Assembly: GCF_052030545.1 (NCBI RefSeq)
Contig: NZ_JBPDIH010000007.1
Location: 62,001-126,000 of the forward strand
From: CANMXU01 sp052030545
Lineage (GTDB): Bacteria; Pseudomonadota; Gammaproteobacteria; Enterobacterales; Alteromonadaceae
DNA: 64,000 nt
Direction: 5' to 3'
The notes beneath the pieces are model-generated. The model worked only from the letters and a program-made list of their open reading frames with translations. It did no database searches and had not been told where the DNA came from. A program made the translations under genes and the position numbers. Below are positions 17,308-26,818 of the stretch, one piece after another. Numbering within the stretch: position 1 is the stretch's first letter; every line of letters starts with the position of its first letter.

Positions 17308-18483
17308 TTACAACTCAGTGCTTGGTACACTCGTTGGGCTAATATGCTCAATAGGGTAACAGCCTAATACCTTAATGAAGTTCGTCATTTCAGTAAGTTG
17401 TGCGACAGTATCGCGTAAAACAAAGCTTTTAAGGTTTTCTTCTACATCTATGTAGAACATTTCTTCCCACGGACGACCTTGAATTGGGCGAGACTCAAGT
17501 TTGCACATGTTAATGCCTTTCTCTTTTAAAATAACAAGACATTCCACTAGCGCACCTGGCTTTTGTCCGGTCGCTAAAATAATGGTAGTTTTCGCTGGAA
17601 TTTGTTCAGCAACATCAACAGGTTTACGGGCAACTAAAATAAATCGGCTATGATTTTCGGTTTGATTGGCAATCGATTTTTCTAACGCATGCAGTTTATA
17701 TAACTTGCCGCCTTCTTCACTACCGATCACAGCAACGCTGTCGCTTTGTAATTCATACACTTTTGCCATTGCATCAGCAGTGCTGTCACAATATTCAATG
17801 CGAATGCCACTTTGCTTGTCTAAAAAGTTACTGCATTGCGCAAATGGCTGGCCATGCGCATAAATTGTTTTAATATTTTCTAACTTGCTATTCACCGCTG
17901 TTAATAAACAGTGCTCTATCGGTTGGGTGATTTCACCAACAATCGAAAGGTTAGTATGCTGCAATAGGTCATATACTTCATTAATACTGCCAGAGCTGGT
18001 ATTTTCAATGGGTAGCATGCCGTAGTCGACATGACCTGACTCAACTAACTGCATAACTTCAGAAAAGTTTTTACAACCCGACTCAATAATTTTTTCAGCA
18101 CGACGAGAAAAGTAACGGTGGCTAGCAAGGTAACTGTAAGAGCCTTTATCGCCTAAAAATGCCACGCTAACTGTTGGTATTTGAATATTAGGGTTCGTTA
18201 ATTGCTGCAAGTACGCTTGCTGATTGAGCACCGAATCTTCAATAATCGTTTGAAAAACACTGGTGACGTAATGCGCGTCTAAACCTAACTCTTTACCTTG
18301 TTTGATCAGCCTAACTAATAACTCTTGCTCGCGTTGTTGATCTCTAATTGGGCGAACTTGATGAACCTTGCTTTTAGCAACGTTTGTTGTAAGGGCACGG
18401 CGCTTAGCAAATAACTCGAGCAGTTGTTGGTCAAGCTCGGTAATTTGTTTTCTAATTTCATTTAAATCGAGTGTTTCTTCCAC
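17308..18483 (-). CDS. pheA: Bifunctional chorismate mutase/prephenate dehydratase PheA
   Basis: Converts chorismate to prephenate and then phenylpyruvate for phenylalanine. In 391 residues: an AroQ-type mutase at the N-terminus ('LDLNEIRKQITELDQQLLEL'), prephenate dehydratase from ~105 ('VAFLGDKGSYSYLA', 'MLPIENTSSGSINEVYDLL'), and a C-terminal ACT domain with the GALV and ESRP motifs that bind Phe for feedback inhibition. It is preceded by an attenuator and leader peptide gene (18534-18648), so it is likely regulated by Phe-tRNA supply. Confidence 0.95.
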   Translation of the reverse strand: MEETLDLNEIRKQITELDQQLLELFAKRRALTTNVAKSKVHQVRPIRDQQREQELLVRLIKQGKELGLDAHYVTSVFQTIIEDSVLNQQAYLQQLTNPNIQIPTVSVAFLGDKGSYSYLASHRYFSRRAEKIIESGCKNFSEVMQLVESGHVDYGMLPIENTSSGSINEVYDLLQHTNLSIVGEITQPIEHCLLTAVNSKLENIKTIYAHGQPFAQCSNFLDKQSGIRIEYCDSTADAMAKVYELQSDSVAVIGSEEGGKLYKLHALEKSIANQTENHSRFILVARKPVDVAEQIPAKTTIILATGQKPGALVECLVILKEKGINMCKLESRPIQGRPWEEMFYIDVEENLKSFVLRDTVAQLTEMTNFIKVLGCYPIEHISPTSVPSTEL

Positions 18484-18533
18484 CGTGTGATCCTTATCTT
18501 CGTTTCAATAGTTGGTAGTGCATTTAGGCTATA

Positions 18534-18563
18534 TATAAAAAAACCTCCGAAGGGGAGGTTTTT
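18534..18563 (-). terminator. pheA attenuator
   Basis: On the minus strand, AAAAACCTCC-CCTTC-GGAGGTTTTTTT lies between the Phe-rich leader peptide and pheA. Just upstream, GCGATAAC can pair with GTTATCGC inside the leader peptide coding sequence, which offers an alternative fold. This is the classic arrangement for translation-controlled attenuation. Confidence 0.85.
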
Positions 18564-18594
18564 ATCATTGTTATCGCGACAAAAACTCCCTTAA

Positions 18595-18648
18595 TTAATT
18601 AAGGAAAAAAAAGAAGCTAAAAAAGGCGATAACAAAGATATTTTTCAT
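18595..18648 (-). CDS. pheL: pheA leader peptide PheL
   Basis: A 17-codon open frame, MKNIFVIAFFSFFFFLN, contains 7 phenylalanines, including a run of four. It lies about 110 bp upstream of pheA on the same strand, and the attenuator hairpin follows it. Ribosome stalling at the Phe codons when Phe-tRNA is short would prevent termination. This is known from E. coli pheL, whose peptide also has 7 Phe. The call rests on the composition and position. Confidence 0.88.
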   Translation of the reverse strand: MKNIFVIAFFSFFFFLN

Positions 18649-18760
18649 AACGTTAATGTATCGGTCTAAGCCCAATAGTGTCAACCACTTCCTTATAATG
18701 ATTTTGGTGAATTTATATTGAAATTGCGGGTATAGAACAAGTTTTCACTTATTGACTTAC

Positions 18761-19150
18761 TTAAACTGGTAACGACAAATAAATTATCGCTAAAGATGCG
18801 CCCAAACCAAAGGCCCAAACTAGGCTTCTAAGCCATGCAATATTTGCTAAATACAAAAGATTATAGAGCACTCGTGCTACTACATAAGTCATCGCTAAGG
18901 TTTGTATGGTTGAGCCTGTGTTATGGGTAAATATTGCGATTAAAATAGCGGGCGCAAATATAATAAGCGACTCAAATGCATTTTGATGTGCAGCTAATGC
19001 TCTTGCGCCAAAGCCATGCAATTTTTCTTGTTGTGCTCTAGGGTGGTTATTGTCGTAGCCACCTTCTTTGTTCATTGCAATTGCAACGGGGATCTTTGCA
19101 AGAAAGGGTAAAAGGCATGCGATGAATAAACACCAAATTAGTACGCTCAT
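18761..19150 (-). CDS. MAPEG family membrane protein
   Basis: 129 residues with four hydrophobic segments. The conserved pattern 'NNHPRAQQEKLHGFGARALAAHQNAFESL' belongs to the MAPEG (eicosanoid/glutathione metabolism-like) membrane family, whose bacterial members are mostly uncharacterised. 'MTYVVARVLYNLLYLANIAWLRS' matches the C-terminal half. Located in the inner membrane; the substrate is unknown. It is encoded downstream of the acylase gene on the same strand, with a gap of ~80 bp. Confidence 0.8.
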   Translation of the reverse strand: MSVLIWCLFIACLLPFLAKIPVAIAMNKEGGYDNNHPRAQQEKLHGFGARALAAHQNAFESLIIFAPAILIAIFTHNTGSTIQTLAMTYVVARVLYNLLYLANIAWLRSLVWAFGLGASLAIIYLSLPV

Positions 19151-19228
19151 AGTTTTTCCTATTATTGTTGATTTAGATAATCATTGTTAATGAATTTATT
19201 GCTAATGAATTTATAGGTGACGAATTTT

Positions 19229-21610
19229 TTAGTAACCCAACAAGTGTAATGTGTATTTGGTTTCACCAGGTAAAAATGGCGAAGCATTGCCTTGTTCCCA
19301 ATCTCTGTGTCCTTTTTTGTAATAAGGGCTCCACGGGTGACCTGCTTGGCTTGTTGGCATATGAAAAATACCTTGAGCCTCATTTCCTGGTGACACCACC
19401 ATACGTTGTGAAGCGCCAAAATCTGCACCTTGCACTTTAGGCATATAACTATCGCCTGAAAGTGGCGTTGCTGGCATGTCTAACCAGTAACCTAAAAAGG
19501 GTACCGCTTGGCTTAATGGGTGTGCAATTTTGGTGGTGTTTTGTTGGCCCCACGTTGCTGCTGATAAATCTTGGTTTATGGTCATATCTGCTATGGTTTG
19601 ATTTAGTGCTTTAGCAAAAAGACTGTCCCAATCTTGAGGCTGTTGCCATAAATAATTGTCAGGTTGTTGGTTAACAAGTTGCCACAAAGGTATTTCCATT
19701 TGATGGCGTAAGGCGTGAAATTTAAAACCTTGATCTAATGCTGTTAGCTTTTCGTTTAATGGCGAAAATAATATATCCCGTAAGGCAATTCTAAAATTTC
19801 TGACAATGCGATAAGCCACTGAATCAGTTGTTGCTTGAAGATTTTCTACGGTGAGTTGCTGTTTAACTTCTTGCCAATGGGGATGATTAGCCAACTGCTC
19901 AGTCGTGAGTACCTTGTCTTGTAAAAATTTATGCCATGGCGTTAAAAATTTAGCATTATCGTCTAAGGCAATTTCAAGTAGGTCTTGCTCGGAGAATTTC
20001 TCTTTTGCAAATAATCGCTGTTGTATTTGTTGAGATCTAGCGCCAAGCGCATATCCGCCATTGCCGATTTTATTTAGCATTTCGCCGCCAACAACACGAG
20101 AGTTTGCCGTCCATAGTCGTTGTTGCTGCGGATTTTTCACGTGAGGGTATTCTTCTGGCGATAAATAACCTTGCCAGCCATTTTCACCTGTTGACCAACT
20201 CACAGGTGTTTCGCCCACTTGCCCTATTTTTACTGGAATTGGCCCCATTATGGTCCAACCTATATTACCCTCTTTATCGCCAACCATTAGGTTTTGCGCA
20301 GGCATGCCCGATTTAGCTGCCACGACAAACGCGTCATCAACACTCGTGGCAAGTTCAAGTTCAATTTGATTTAAGTTCACCGCTTGACTATCATGAGCGA
20401 CCCAGCGATAGGCAAGTAATTGCCCTAAATGGTTTTCACCAATAACAGGTCCCCACTGCGTTTCTAAACTGGTAAACTCAGTTGGTTGCTGTCCTTTAAT
20501 TGCGATAAGCTGTTTATACTTATTGAAATTTTTAAAGCCATTTGGCGTTAAATACTGGCTCTTATCCGCATTTGTTTCTAATACAATGACATCACTCCAA
20601 TCGCCGTAACTATTGGTAAACCCCCATGAAATATCACCGTTACTGCCAACAATAATATTAGGTGTACCAGGGAGCGTAGCACCGGTAACTTTAACCGGCT
20701 TGTTATCTTGTAAGTATTCAAACGATGCGCGGAACCAGGTATTAGGTACTCGTATACCTAAGTGCATATCATTAGCAACGATAGCACTGTTGTTATGACT
20801 GAGTTTTCCTGACACTGCCCAGTTATTAGAACCCGGAAATTTTTCACTGTTATAATCAATATTTGCAGTATGTGATAAATTACTGTTATTGGTCCCAGCT
20901 GATGGCCAAGGCACGGTAGGTAATGGCGAAGAAGGAAATGTGGTACCGTCAATTGTGGCATCCCACTGGCTTCCTTTAGGGTTTAAGAATTGATAAACCT
21001 CATCAGAAAATACGGCTTTCATTAAGCCAAGGCTGCGCTCTCGCTTTCCCTCGGCAGGTTGTAAGTCTAAATACATGCTCAGCACAGTTAAAATAGTATC
21101 TTCTTCTTGCCACTCAACAGGATCTTGTTGCAATAGTAAGTACTCAAAAGGTGACGATTTTAGTGAGTGCAGCCCTTGATTAACCCCTTGGGTATAAGCT
21201 TTAATAATTGCTAACTGTTCATCAGTTAGTTGCTTGGTGATCAAACGTGCGCGGTCGCGAAAGCGATGTATGCGTATTGACTTGTCATAATTAAGTGCCG
21301 CGCTACCAAATAAACTTGAAAGTTCTCCTGCTGAGTTTCTTCTCAGTAAATCCATTTGAAAAAATCGCTCTTGCGCGTGAATAAAGCCAGTTGCGACGGC
21401 AATGTCTAATCGTGTATTGGCTTTTATCGTGGCTATGCCGTGCAAATCACGCTCAACAATCACTTTTTCATTGATGCCATAAATGGTTAATTTGCCATCT
21501 ATAATCGGTAGGGCACTATCAATACGACTGTAAATCCAAGTTACTGCTGTTATTAGGATAAAAATAAGAATAAAAGCGCAGCCAAAAAAGATATTTTTAT
21601 ATTTATGCAT
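19229..21610 (-). CDS. Penicillin acylase family N-terminal nucleophile hydrolase
   Basis: 793 residues, typical for the family of periplasmic amidases that includes penicillin G acylase and quorum-sensing acyl-homoserine lactone acylases. An N-terminal membrane/signal segment (residues ~8-26) is followed by an alpha chain ('ATGFIHAQERFFQMDLLRR') and the autoprocessing site 'GSNNWAVSG', with the catalytic Ser at ~261 becoming the N-terminus of the beta chain. 'GDSYMPKVQGADFGASQRMVVSPG' matches the C-terminal part. The substrate could be a beta-lactam, an acyl-homoserine lactone or another amide. Confidence 0.88.
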   Translation of the reverse strand: MHKYKNIFFGCAFILIFILITAVTWIYSRIDSALPIIDGKLTIYGINEKVIVERDLHGIATIKANTRLDIAVATGFIHAQERFFQMDLLRRNSAGELSSLFGSAALNYDKSIRIHRFRDRARLITKQLTDEQLAIIKAYTQGVNQGLHSLKSSPFEYLLLQQDPVEWQEEDTILTVLSMYLDLQPAEGKRERSLGLMKAVFSDEVYQFLNPKGSQWDATIDGTTFPSSPLPTVPWPSAGTNNSNLSHTANIDYNSEKFPGSNNWAVSGKLSHNNSAIVANDMHLGIRVPNTWFRASFEYLQDNKPVKVTGATLPGTPNIIVGSNGDISWGFTNSYGDWSDVIVLETNADKSQYLTPNGFKNFNKYKQLIAIKGQQPTEFTSLETQWGPVIGENHLGQLLAYRWVAHDSQAVNLNQIELELATSVDDAFVVAAKSGMPAQNLMVGDKEGNIGWTIMGPIPVKIGQVGETPVSWSTGENGWQGYLSPEEYPHVKNPQQQRLWTANSRVVGGEMLNKIGNGGYALGARSQQIQQRLFAKEKFSEQDLLEIALDDNAKFLTPWHKFLQDKVLTTEQLANHPHWQEVKQQLTVENLQATTDSVAYRIVRNFRIALRDILFSPLNEKLTALDQGFKFHALRHQMEIPLWQLVNQQPDNYLWQQPQDWDSLFAKALNQTIADMTINQDLSAATWGQQNTTKIAHPLSQAVPFLGYWLDMPATPLSGDSYMPKVQGADFGASQRMVVSPGNEAQGIFHMPTSQAGHPWSPYYKKGHRDWEQGNASPFLPGETKYTLHLLGY

Positions 21611-21820
21611 GAGTTATCAATAGTTAAAAGCGTCAATCTAGGGTAACTGATTTGGTATGAGTTTAAAATCATCTAACAAGTTCATTTTTTAAGTGGACTT
21701 ATTAAAACATTTTACCGGCATTGTAGTTGATATATTACTATCGATTGTTAGAATAACTCACATGTAAAATATATGTAACAGTTCAACCACTTAGCAAATA
21801 ATTTTCATACTGATTTTTAT

Positions 21821-21980
21821 GTCAGATTTTTTTACACTGACTGAATTTACAAGCATTATTGGGTCTAACGTGTTAAATGTTTGATGCTAGGCTTTGTTTT
21901 TTTTATAGTTTAAAATCAATACCTTAGTTTTTATGTGTTTGTTTTTAATTTAGGTTGTTGATATTGGCATGATATATGTA
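21821..21980 (+). promoter_or_regulatory. Possible sigma-54 promoter and upstream palindrome of the PEP-CTERM gene
   Basis: TGGCATGATATATGTA at 21965-21980 resembles the -24/-12 sigma-54 element (TGGCAC-N5-TTGCA). About 135 bp upstream, GTCAG-N11-CTGAC (21821-21841) is a palindrome of the sort bound by an enhancer-binding protein. PEP-CTERM genes in XrtA systems are often under PrsK/PrsR and a sigma-54 factor. The assignment is tentative; nothing else was recognised in the 21611-22008 gap. Confidence 0.35.
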
Positions 21981-22008
21981 TGAATCGTCGTAGTTGTAGT
22001 AGCAGGGA

Positions 22009-22839
22009 ATGAATATTGTGAACAAAAGTAAAATTATTGCATTAGCATGTGTCTTAGTTGGTTTTTCCCAGTTTGCACAAGCAAGCGTGACAAGCTGTGC
22101 AAGTAAATCAGGTAATAGCTTAGATTACGGTGATGCGCCAAGCGATTATGGGCAAGCGTGTCATGATACGAATAGATGGCAGCAGTTAGGTGATAGCTGG
22201 GATACTGAATCAGCAGGCGCAGCGGCTTCTGTTGGTCACGACGACGGCACTGATGACGGTGTTGTTTGGAAAACATCTTCTGACGGCGGTGCTACATGGA
22301 GTAGCTATTCATCAGATAATGTTATTACCCAAGGCGATAAAGTTAAATTTAAATTTACCATGAATCGCTCGACTAACGGTAATCATGAATACGATGCACT
22401 AAGAGCTTGGGTTGATTGGGATCAAAGCAACTCTTGGGATAAAGATGAAAAGTTAAAAACCGTGAAGTGGTATAAGAATATAGATGCTGACGGTAACCTT
22501 GACACCAGTAGTAATCAATCAAATAGTGCTACAGGTATGAATAATAGTGCTGATACTACAGACGTTTTTTATAAAACATTGAACATTGCCGATGACGCTA
22601 CTACAGGTGATTTTTGGATGCGAGTTCGTGTGGTATGTTCAGAGTCTATTGAAAATTGGGGCGGTGGTAAGTTATTACCAACTGGCTACTTGTACCAAGG
22701 TGAAGTTGAAGACTATCAGTTAAATATTGTGTCTAAGTCAGTGAAACCAGTTGTTGGTGTTCCAGAGCCTTCGACCTTATTTATCTTTGCTTTAGGCTTA
22801 ATTGGTTTTGGCGTTCAACAACGCAGAAATCAAAAATAG
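22009..22839 (+). CDS. GEVED-domain protein with PEP-CTERM sorting signal
   Basis: 276 residues: a signal peptide ('IIALACVLVGFSQFAQA'), an exported body with 'LDYGDAPSDYG' and 'GEVEDYQLNI' (the GEVED domain pattern), and a C-terminal PEP-CTERM signal made of 'VPEPST', a hydrophobic stretch and a basic tail ('QQRRNQK'). Exosortase would process it for surface or extracellular-matrix export. ATG 22009 lies only 2 bp after CAGGGA; GTG 22018, three codons later, has better spacing. Convergent with prsT, which encodes part of the same system. The exosortase gene is not in this window. Confidence 0.82.
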   Translation: MNIVNKSKIIALACVLVGFSQFAQASVTSCASKSGNSLDYGDAPSDYGQACHDTNRWQQLGDSWDTESAGAAASVGHDDGTDDGVVWKTSSDGGATWSSYSSDNVITQGDKVKFKFTMNRSTNGNHEYDALRAWVDWDQSNSWDKDEKLKTVKWYKNIDADGNLDTSSNQSNSATGMNNSADTTDVFYKTLNIADDATTGDFWMRVRVVCSESIENWGGGKLLPTGYLYQGEVEDYQLNIVSKSVKPVVGVPEPSTLFIFALGLIGFGVQQRRNQK

Positions 22840-22870
22840 ATAATAACAACTAAACGTTAAATTATTAAAT

Positions 22871-22904
22871 AACGCCGTGCCAACTTTGGTACGGCGTTTT
22901 TTTA
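22871..22904 (+). terminator. Terminator after the PEP-CTERM gene
   Basis: AACGCCGTGCC-aacttt-GGTACGGCGTT (one G-U pair) followed by seven T. Confidence 0.85.
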
Positions 22905-22910
22905 TGCTGA

Positions 22911-23133
22911 AAAAGTTCAAAACAGGAAGTCAAAAACTACAAGATAAGAGTTTCAAGTTGGAAGCTGCAAGAAACAAGCTGCAAGAAACAAGCTGCAAGA
23001 TAAGAGCTACAAGATAAGAGCTAGAAGTTCAAAGCTGCAAGATAAGAGCTACAAGTTAGAAGTTATAAGCTACAAGCTAAGAGTTTCAAGTTAGAAGCTT
23101 ATCGCTTGTCTCTTGAAGCTTTCCGCTTTCAGC
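22911..23133 (+). repeat. Degenerate 7-bp tandem array 2
   Basis: About 32 consecutive heptamers of general form NNAAGCT/NNAAGTT (for example GCAAGAA, ACAAGCT, AAGAGCT) in a single register without a visible indel. The array runs from the terminator of the PEP-CTERM gene to the stop codon of the convergent prsT gene. Confidence 0.8.
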
Positions 23134-25950
23134 TTATTCACTCATTAGTTGACTTAAAAGTGATTGTGCAAGTGCATGCTCAGGGAATTCATTAGGTAAA
23201 GCGACCACTTTTTCTAGCATGTTTTGCGCTTCTTCTTTGCGGTTGAGCTTCGCCAATGTATAGCCAATATGGTATTGAATATCAGGGCTACTCGATGCCA
23301 TGGTATACGCTTGTCGTAAATACGTAAGTCCTTGGTTATTATCACCTGATAGAGTATGCGCCCAACCTAGGGTATCAATAATTGAAGGGTGCGAAGGTAG
23401 CATGCTTAGCGCGTTTTTAGAAAACTCAATAGCACTTTCATAATCTTGTTCGGCTACGTATATATTTGCCATATTATTTAACGCTAAAGCTCGCTTAGGC
23501 GTGGGAATATCTTTAGTTAGTAATTGCTGGTATTGAAATTTAGCCTGTACATAATCTTTTTGCAGCATTAGGTGGTCAGCAAGCATATGCTGTTGAAAAG
23601 CGCGATCTGGGTATTTATTTACGAGGTCGGTTAATAGCTGAGTAAACTTTGTTACTCTCGGCGCTAGGTTACTGACACTGTTCAACTTCATTAATGCCAC
23701 AGTATTACGGTCGTCTTTAGTTAGGGCTTTTTGATATAAGCTAAAGGCGGCATCAAATTCTTTTTCAGCGCTGGCAATATCACCTGCTAAAATGAGTAAA
23801 GCAGGATGGTTTTTGTGACTCGTTTTTTTCAACGCTGATAGAAGCGCACTGGCTTCGCCGTATTTACCGAGCTGCGTTTTTAGCTTTATGGTGGCGATAT
23901 TAATATCAAATGCGTTCGGTAATAATTTCTGAGCGCGGGTTAAGTTTTCTTCAGCACCGGCTAAGTCATTCACTTGCCTTTGCATTCGACTTAATTGCAG
24001 TAATTTTTCAGGGTTGTCATTCCACAAGCCTTGCAAGATAGATAGCTGATGCTTAGCGTCTTTCATCTGACCTAAGGCAAACAAGTTTTGATATTTTAAG
24101 GTGAGTGCATTGGTATCTAGGCGATTGGCTTTTAAGGTTTGCTTGACCACAAGCAGGCTTTGTTCAAACTGTTTTTCTTGAAAGTAAATTCGGCCTAATT
24201 GATGCAACGCATCTGCTCTTACTTCGGTATTTTTGGTGAGCGTTTCTAGGGCAGAAATTGCCTGTTCAACTTTGCCTAATTGGTAGTCGATTTGCGCTAA
24301 GGTCAACTGATATTCACCATTGTTTGGTTGCTCTTGTGCCAAACTTTTAAATAAATCGTGCGCTTTATCTGTTTCCCCTAAATTCAATTGTAAAGTGGCA
24401 AAGCTCGCTTTGGCTTTAGGGTTATTAGGATTTTTTTGATAAACCTCAGTGATAACCGCTTTAGCATCTGCATATTGTTGCAAGCTTATTAATATGCGTG
24501 CATGCAATAATTGATAGCTTATATTATCGGGAAACTGGTGGGTAATACTTGTCGTTTTTTCGAGACTTTTTTGCAATTGTCCAGACTGATAATAAAGAAT
24601 AGCCAAACTATGATTAATGCGGTCATTGTCTGTTAACCCTGATTGCTCTAATAGCTCAAGCGCTTCATTGGTTCTAGCGGTTTTGTCCATCACGCGTGCT
24701 GAAAGTATCAGCACGTCGACATCGTCTTTGTACTGGTTACGTAATTTTGACAAAACATAATCGGCTTTAAAATTTTGTTTAAACTGTAAATATAAATCAG
24801 CCAGTACGAGGGTGTTTTCTTTACTTCTCAGTACGTGAGTTTCGTTATTGCTTAGCAAGGTGAGTGCTTTTCTCGGTTGCTCTAGCTGCATATAAGCATC
24901 AGCTAATAGCATAGTTGCATTCATGTCTTGCGGTTTTTGCTCAAGATATATTTGAAACTTAATGCGTGCTTGCTCCCAGTTTTGTTGCTGGTAGCTGGTC
25001 ATTGCATCAATTAACAATAATTGCGGCTGAGAATGCAGGTATGACTCATCTATCGCTGACAGTTGATTGGTCAATTGCGTTAATACTTTACTTGAGTTTT
25101 CTGCTTGTTCTAGTTCGTTTAAGACACTGCTTTTTAATAATTGAATTTGCGGATTTTTTGGCGAAATCGCTAAAATTTTATCGATATAATTATTCGCTTG
25201 TGGGAATTTCCCTAAGCTGACATAGCTATTGGCGATACCACGGTAGTTGGCGATATTATTCGGCGCTAATTTGTCAGCGCGTTTAAAGTGCTCAAGTGCT
25301 TGCTCAATTTGGTTAAGCTGCGTCGCCATAATGCCTTTTAAGCGCCAAAACCTGGCGTTGCCTGCAGCAAGTGGCGCGGCTTTTTCAAGAAAGTGTTGCG
25401 CTTGCTGGCTATTTTCAAGGTAAATATAAACAGACACCAGCCCTAACATCGCTTCAGTATTATTAGGCGTTTGAGAAAGTATTAAATGATAAGTTTGTTC
25501 AGCTTGGTCAAATTGCTCTAAGCCTTGATATGCCTTAGCTTTAATTAAGTTAAAGTCGCGTTTTCCTTGGTTATTAAGCTCGTTGGGCTTAACAAGTGTT
25601 AGCGCTTGTTCAAATTTTGTTTGTAACAATAGGCTTGTGCCTAAGGGTTTGATAATAAGATTGATATCTACGTTTTGCTGTTTTGCGTCAAGCAGCTCTT
25701 GCTCAGCTAATTCGTATTCACCTTGTTCGATAAATATTTCAGCAAGCAATAGTTTCGCGGGTAGATTATCTGGGTCGCTTTTGAGTGCATTTTTAATATG
25801 AATAAAGGCGTCATCAATATTTTTTTGGTGAAAAGCTTGTAGTGCATTTTCGTAATGTTCGGCATGATTCGATAGTGCCAAGCTATTCGCGCTGAAAACT
25901 AGTGGTGTGATAAAAGACAATAATACTGTGCATTTATTCAATTTGAACAT
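23134..25950 (-). CDS. prsT: PEP-CTERM system TPR-repeat protein PrsT
   Basis: 938 residues: an N-terminal signal sequence and then tetratricopeptide repeats almost end to end ('ALQAFHQKNIDDAFIHIKNALKSDP' and many similar units; 'DTLGWAHTLSGDNNQGLTYL' near the C-terminus). The size and repeat layout match the PrsT family of exosortase/PEP-CTERM systems, thought to support export of exopolysaccharide or PEP-CTERM proteins across the envelope. No lipobox Cys is evident. The convergent neighbour is a PEP-CTERM protein, which supports the call. A generic TPR protein remains possible. Confidence 0.8.
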   Translation of the reverse strand: MFKLNKCTVLLSFITPLVFSANSLALSNHAEHYENALQAFHQKNIDDAFIHIKNALKSDPDNLPAKLLLAEIFIEQGEYELAEQELLDAKQQNVDINLIIKPLGTSLLLQTKFEQALTLVKPNELNNQGKRDFNLIKAKAYQGLEQFDQAEQTYHLILSQTPNNTEAMLGLVSVYIYLENSQQAQHFLEKAAPLAAGNARFWRLKGIMATQLNQIEQALEHFKRADKLAPNNIANYRGIANSYVSLGKFPQANNYIDKILAISPKNPQIQLLKSSVLNELEQAENSSKVLTQLTNQLSAIDESYLHSQPQLLLIDAMTSYQQQNWEQARIKFQIYLEQKPQDMNATMLLADAYMQLEQPRKALTLLSNNETHVLRSKENTLVLADLYLQFKQNFKADYVLSKLRNQYKDDVDVLILSARVMDKTARTNEALELLEQSGLTDNDRINHSLAILYYQSGQLQKSLEKTTSITHQFPDNISYQLLHARILISLQQYADAKAVITEVYQKNPNNPKAKASFATLQLNLGETDKAHDLFKSLAQEQPNNGEYQLTLAQIDYQLGKVEQAISALETLTKNTEVRADALHQLGRIYFQEKQFEQSLLVVKQTLKANRLDTNALTLKYQNLFALGQMKDAKHQLSILQGLWNDNPEKLLQLSRMQRQVNDLAGAEENLTRAQKLLPNAFDINIATIKLKTQLGKYGEASALLSALKKTSHKNHPALLILAGDIASAEKEFDAAFSLYQKALTKDDRNTVALMKLNSVSNLAPRVTKFTQLLTDLVNKYPDRAFQQHMLADHLMLQKDYVQAKFQYQQLLTKDIPTPKRALALNNMANIYVAEQDYESAIEFSKNALSMLPSHPSIIDTLGWAHTLSGDNNQGLTYLRQAYTMASSSPDIQYHIGYTLAKLNRKEEAQNMLEKVVALPNEFPEHALAQSLLSQLMSE

Positions 25951-26209
25951 TCCCTTTGACCCTTTAATCGTTAACTTGGCATTTTAGTAAGCACTTAATA
26001 AATAAGTAGCAAGATAATAAGCGAATATCACAAATAACGCGACTGTCCATTGGCGAAATTCGACGTGAAACGGTAATTTAGCCAACAAGCTCGGCACATT
26101 TTTCTCTAAATAAAGCCTTTGTTGATAACCTCAATGACGGCTTTTTGTTTTAGTCGGCCAATATTTCTTGATACAATAATCACATTGTTAATTAAATTAC
26201 GGCGAAACA

Positions 26210-26761
26210 ATGGCGTCATTACAAGATCAGTTATTAAAAGCAGGGTTAACGACCAAGCAAAAAGCGCGTCAGGCGAATTCAGATAAACGTAAAAAGAACA
26301 AACAAAAGCGCAGTGGCGCTGCAGTTGAAACGAGTTTGCAAGACAAAGTTAAACAAGACTTAGCAAAAGCACAAGCGGAAAAGCAGGCTAAAGATAACGC
26401 GCTGAACGAACAGAAAAAACAAGCGTTAGCGGCAAAAGAGCAGCATCACCGTATTGCCCAAATTCTAAAACATCATCATTTAAAAAATGTTGATGGTGAA
26501 ACAGAATACAACTATACCTTTGGCAGTAAAATCAAAAAGTTATTTGTTGATGAAACCACGCATAAAGCGCTTGTTAATGGTCGTTTAGCGCTATGTGGTC
26601 AAGACGATGTTACTTATATTGTTACTGCCGAAACCTCAACGAAATTAGCTGAATTAGAGCCGAGTATCGTATTAGTGCAAAATGAAAAAGTGGTCAGTGA
26701 AGAGGTTGATGAAGACGACCCATACGCAGATTTTCAAATTCCAGACGATTTAATGTGGTAA
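26210..26761 (+). CDS. DUF2058 family protein (YaiL-like)
   Basis: 183 residues. The N-terminal half is highly charged and probably helical or coiled ('KQKARQANSDKRKKNKQKR', 'QAEKQAKDNALNEQKKQAL'); the C-terminal part contains 'NYTFGSKIKKLFVDE' and an acidic tail ('EEVDEDDPYADFQIPDDLMW'). This pattern is that of DUF2058/YaiL, described as a nucleoprotein or polysaccharide-related protein without clear function. It starts at ATG 26210. Nothing was recognised in the 25951-26209 gap. Confidence 0.78.
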   Translation: MASLQDQLLKAGLTTKQKARQANSDKRKKNKQKRSGAAVETSLQDKVKQDLAKAQAEKQAKDNALNEQKKQALAAKEQHHRIAQILKHHHLKNVDGETEYNYTFGSKIKKLFVDETTHKALVNGRLALCGQDDVTYIVTAETSTKLAELEPSIVLVQNEKVVSEEVDEDDPYADFQIPDDLMW

Positions 26762-26818
26762 CCATTGTTTAAATCACCACGTTAACTATATTTTAAAATT
26801 ATTTTTACAAGGGCAATT

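Noticed and set aside
22911..23133. Repeat array resembling a CRISPR at first sight
   Set aside because: Units are 7 bp and degenerate, with no conserved 23-40-bp repeats, unique spacers or cas genes.
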